Shown: in pieces, positions 14,151 to 14,259 of the stretch
Layout: the number at the start of each line of letters is the position of its first letter
Numbering within the stretch: position 1 is the stretch's first letter
Source of the DNA: Nitrospira sp.
GTDB taxonomy: Bacteria > UBA9089 > CG2-30-40-21 > SBAY01
Assembly (NCBI GenBank): GCA_005239945.1
Contig: SBAY01000194.1
Location: 1-14,259, forward strand
DNA length: 14,259 nt
Direction of reading: 5' to 3'
Position numbers and translations under genes: made by a program
Notes under the pieces: generated by a model
The model's input: only the letters and a program-made list of their open reading frames with translations
Databases searched by the model: none
What the model was told of the DNA's origin: nothing

Positions 14151-14216
14151 CCACAGATTTCACAGATTTTCACAGCGCAGCAGAGCCGCAACCAAATCCC
14201 AACCTAACGGTTGGAA
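14151..14216. repeat. CACAGATT-type repeat and small stem at the right edge
   Basis: CCACAGATTTCACAGATTTTCACAG (three CACAG words, 14151-14175) is followed by a GCAGCAGAGCCGCAACC stretch and by CCAACC-TAAC-GGTTGG (14200-14215), a 6-bp stem with a 4-nt loop. This looks like the start of another repeat array or element that continues past the window. No gene start is convincing between here and 14259. Confidence 0.5.
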
Positions 14217-14259
14217 AAGGAGGTTTATCGCTTTAACCACACCAAGGTATGTCTTTAAA

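Noticed and set aside
14205..14259. Plus-strand gene start near the right end (AAAAGGAGG, later ATG)
   Set aside because: The ATG at about 14250 is some 25 nt beyond the Shine-Dalgarno-like word and only three codons remain, so nothing can be supported.

Overview
This AT-rich window carries one complete dissimilatory sulfite reductase (dsr) locus on the minus strand, about 8.8 kb with no interruption. In transcription order it reads dsrC, an RsbRD-type sensor/regulatory domain protein, dsrM, dsrK, dsrJ, a small retropepsin-like aspartic protease, dsrO, dsrP, dsrA, dsrB. The cysteine and heme motifs of all the Dsr proteins look intact, so the pathway should work. DsrAB reduces sulfite (or runs in reverse) on siroheme, the sulfur ends up on the C-terminal cysteines of DsrC, and the membrane complex DsrMKJOP links DsrC (tri)sulfide/thiol chemistry to the quinone pool and to periplasmic redox carriers. 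No dsrD, dsrL, dsrN or dsrEFH lies in the window, so the direction of metabolism (sulfate/sulfite reduction versus sulfur oxidation) cannot be settled from this stretch alone.

The locus is flanked by envelope-glycan genes. On the left, convergent with dsrB, is a large membrane glycosyltransferase of the DUF2723/GT117 type with two C-terminal TPRs (261-2360, plus strand). On the right, co-directional with dsr but with its own promoter, is a two-gene operon of a GT-B glycosyltransferase and an NAD-dependent sugar nucleotide epimerase that overlap by 4 bp (14086 to 11958, minus strand). The flanking genes show consensus sigma70-type promoters placed so close to their ATGs that the transcripts should be leaderless or nearly so. 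The dsr genes instead have Shine-Dalgarno sequences, and dsrC has a good promoter about 250 nt upstream.

The most unusual aspect is the density of small, mutually unrelated palindromic and tandem repeats. The left edge holds a very long hairpin with 39-bp perfect arms. Nearly every spacer inside the dsr operon carries a repeat: a TATAGGAC/TTATAAG family that hugs stop codons, a heptamer ATTTTGG/ATTTTCG family between dsrM and dsrK, and a CACAAAGGCAC family before dsrM. Two heptamer elements also sit inside the GT117 reading frame and are translated. The roughly 600-bp gap between dsrC and the epimerase gene is largely made of such repeats.

The organism is a bacterium: it has a Tat signal on DsrO, sigma70-like promoters and Shine-Dalgarno sites. 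The AT-rich genome, a full dsrMKJOP set and translated short repeats suggest an uncultivated candidate phylum (for example Desantisbacteria- or Omnitrophota-like) rather than a classical Desulfobacterota, but this assignment is a guess from general impression and not a phylogeny.
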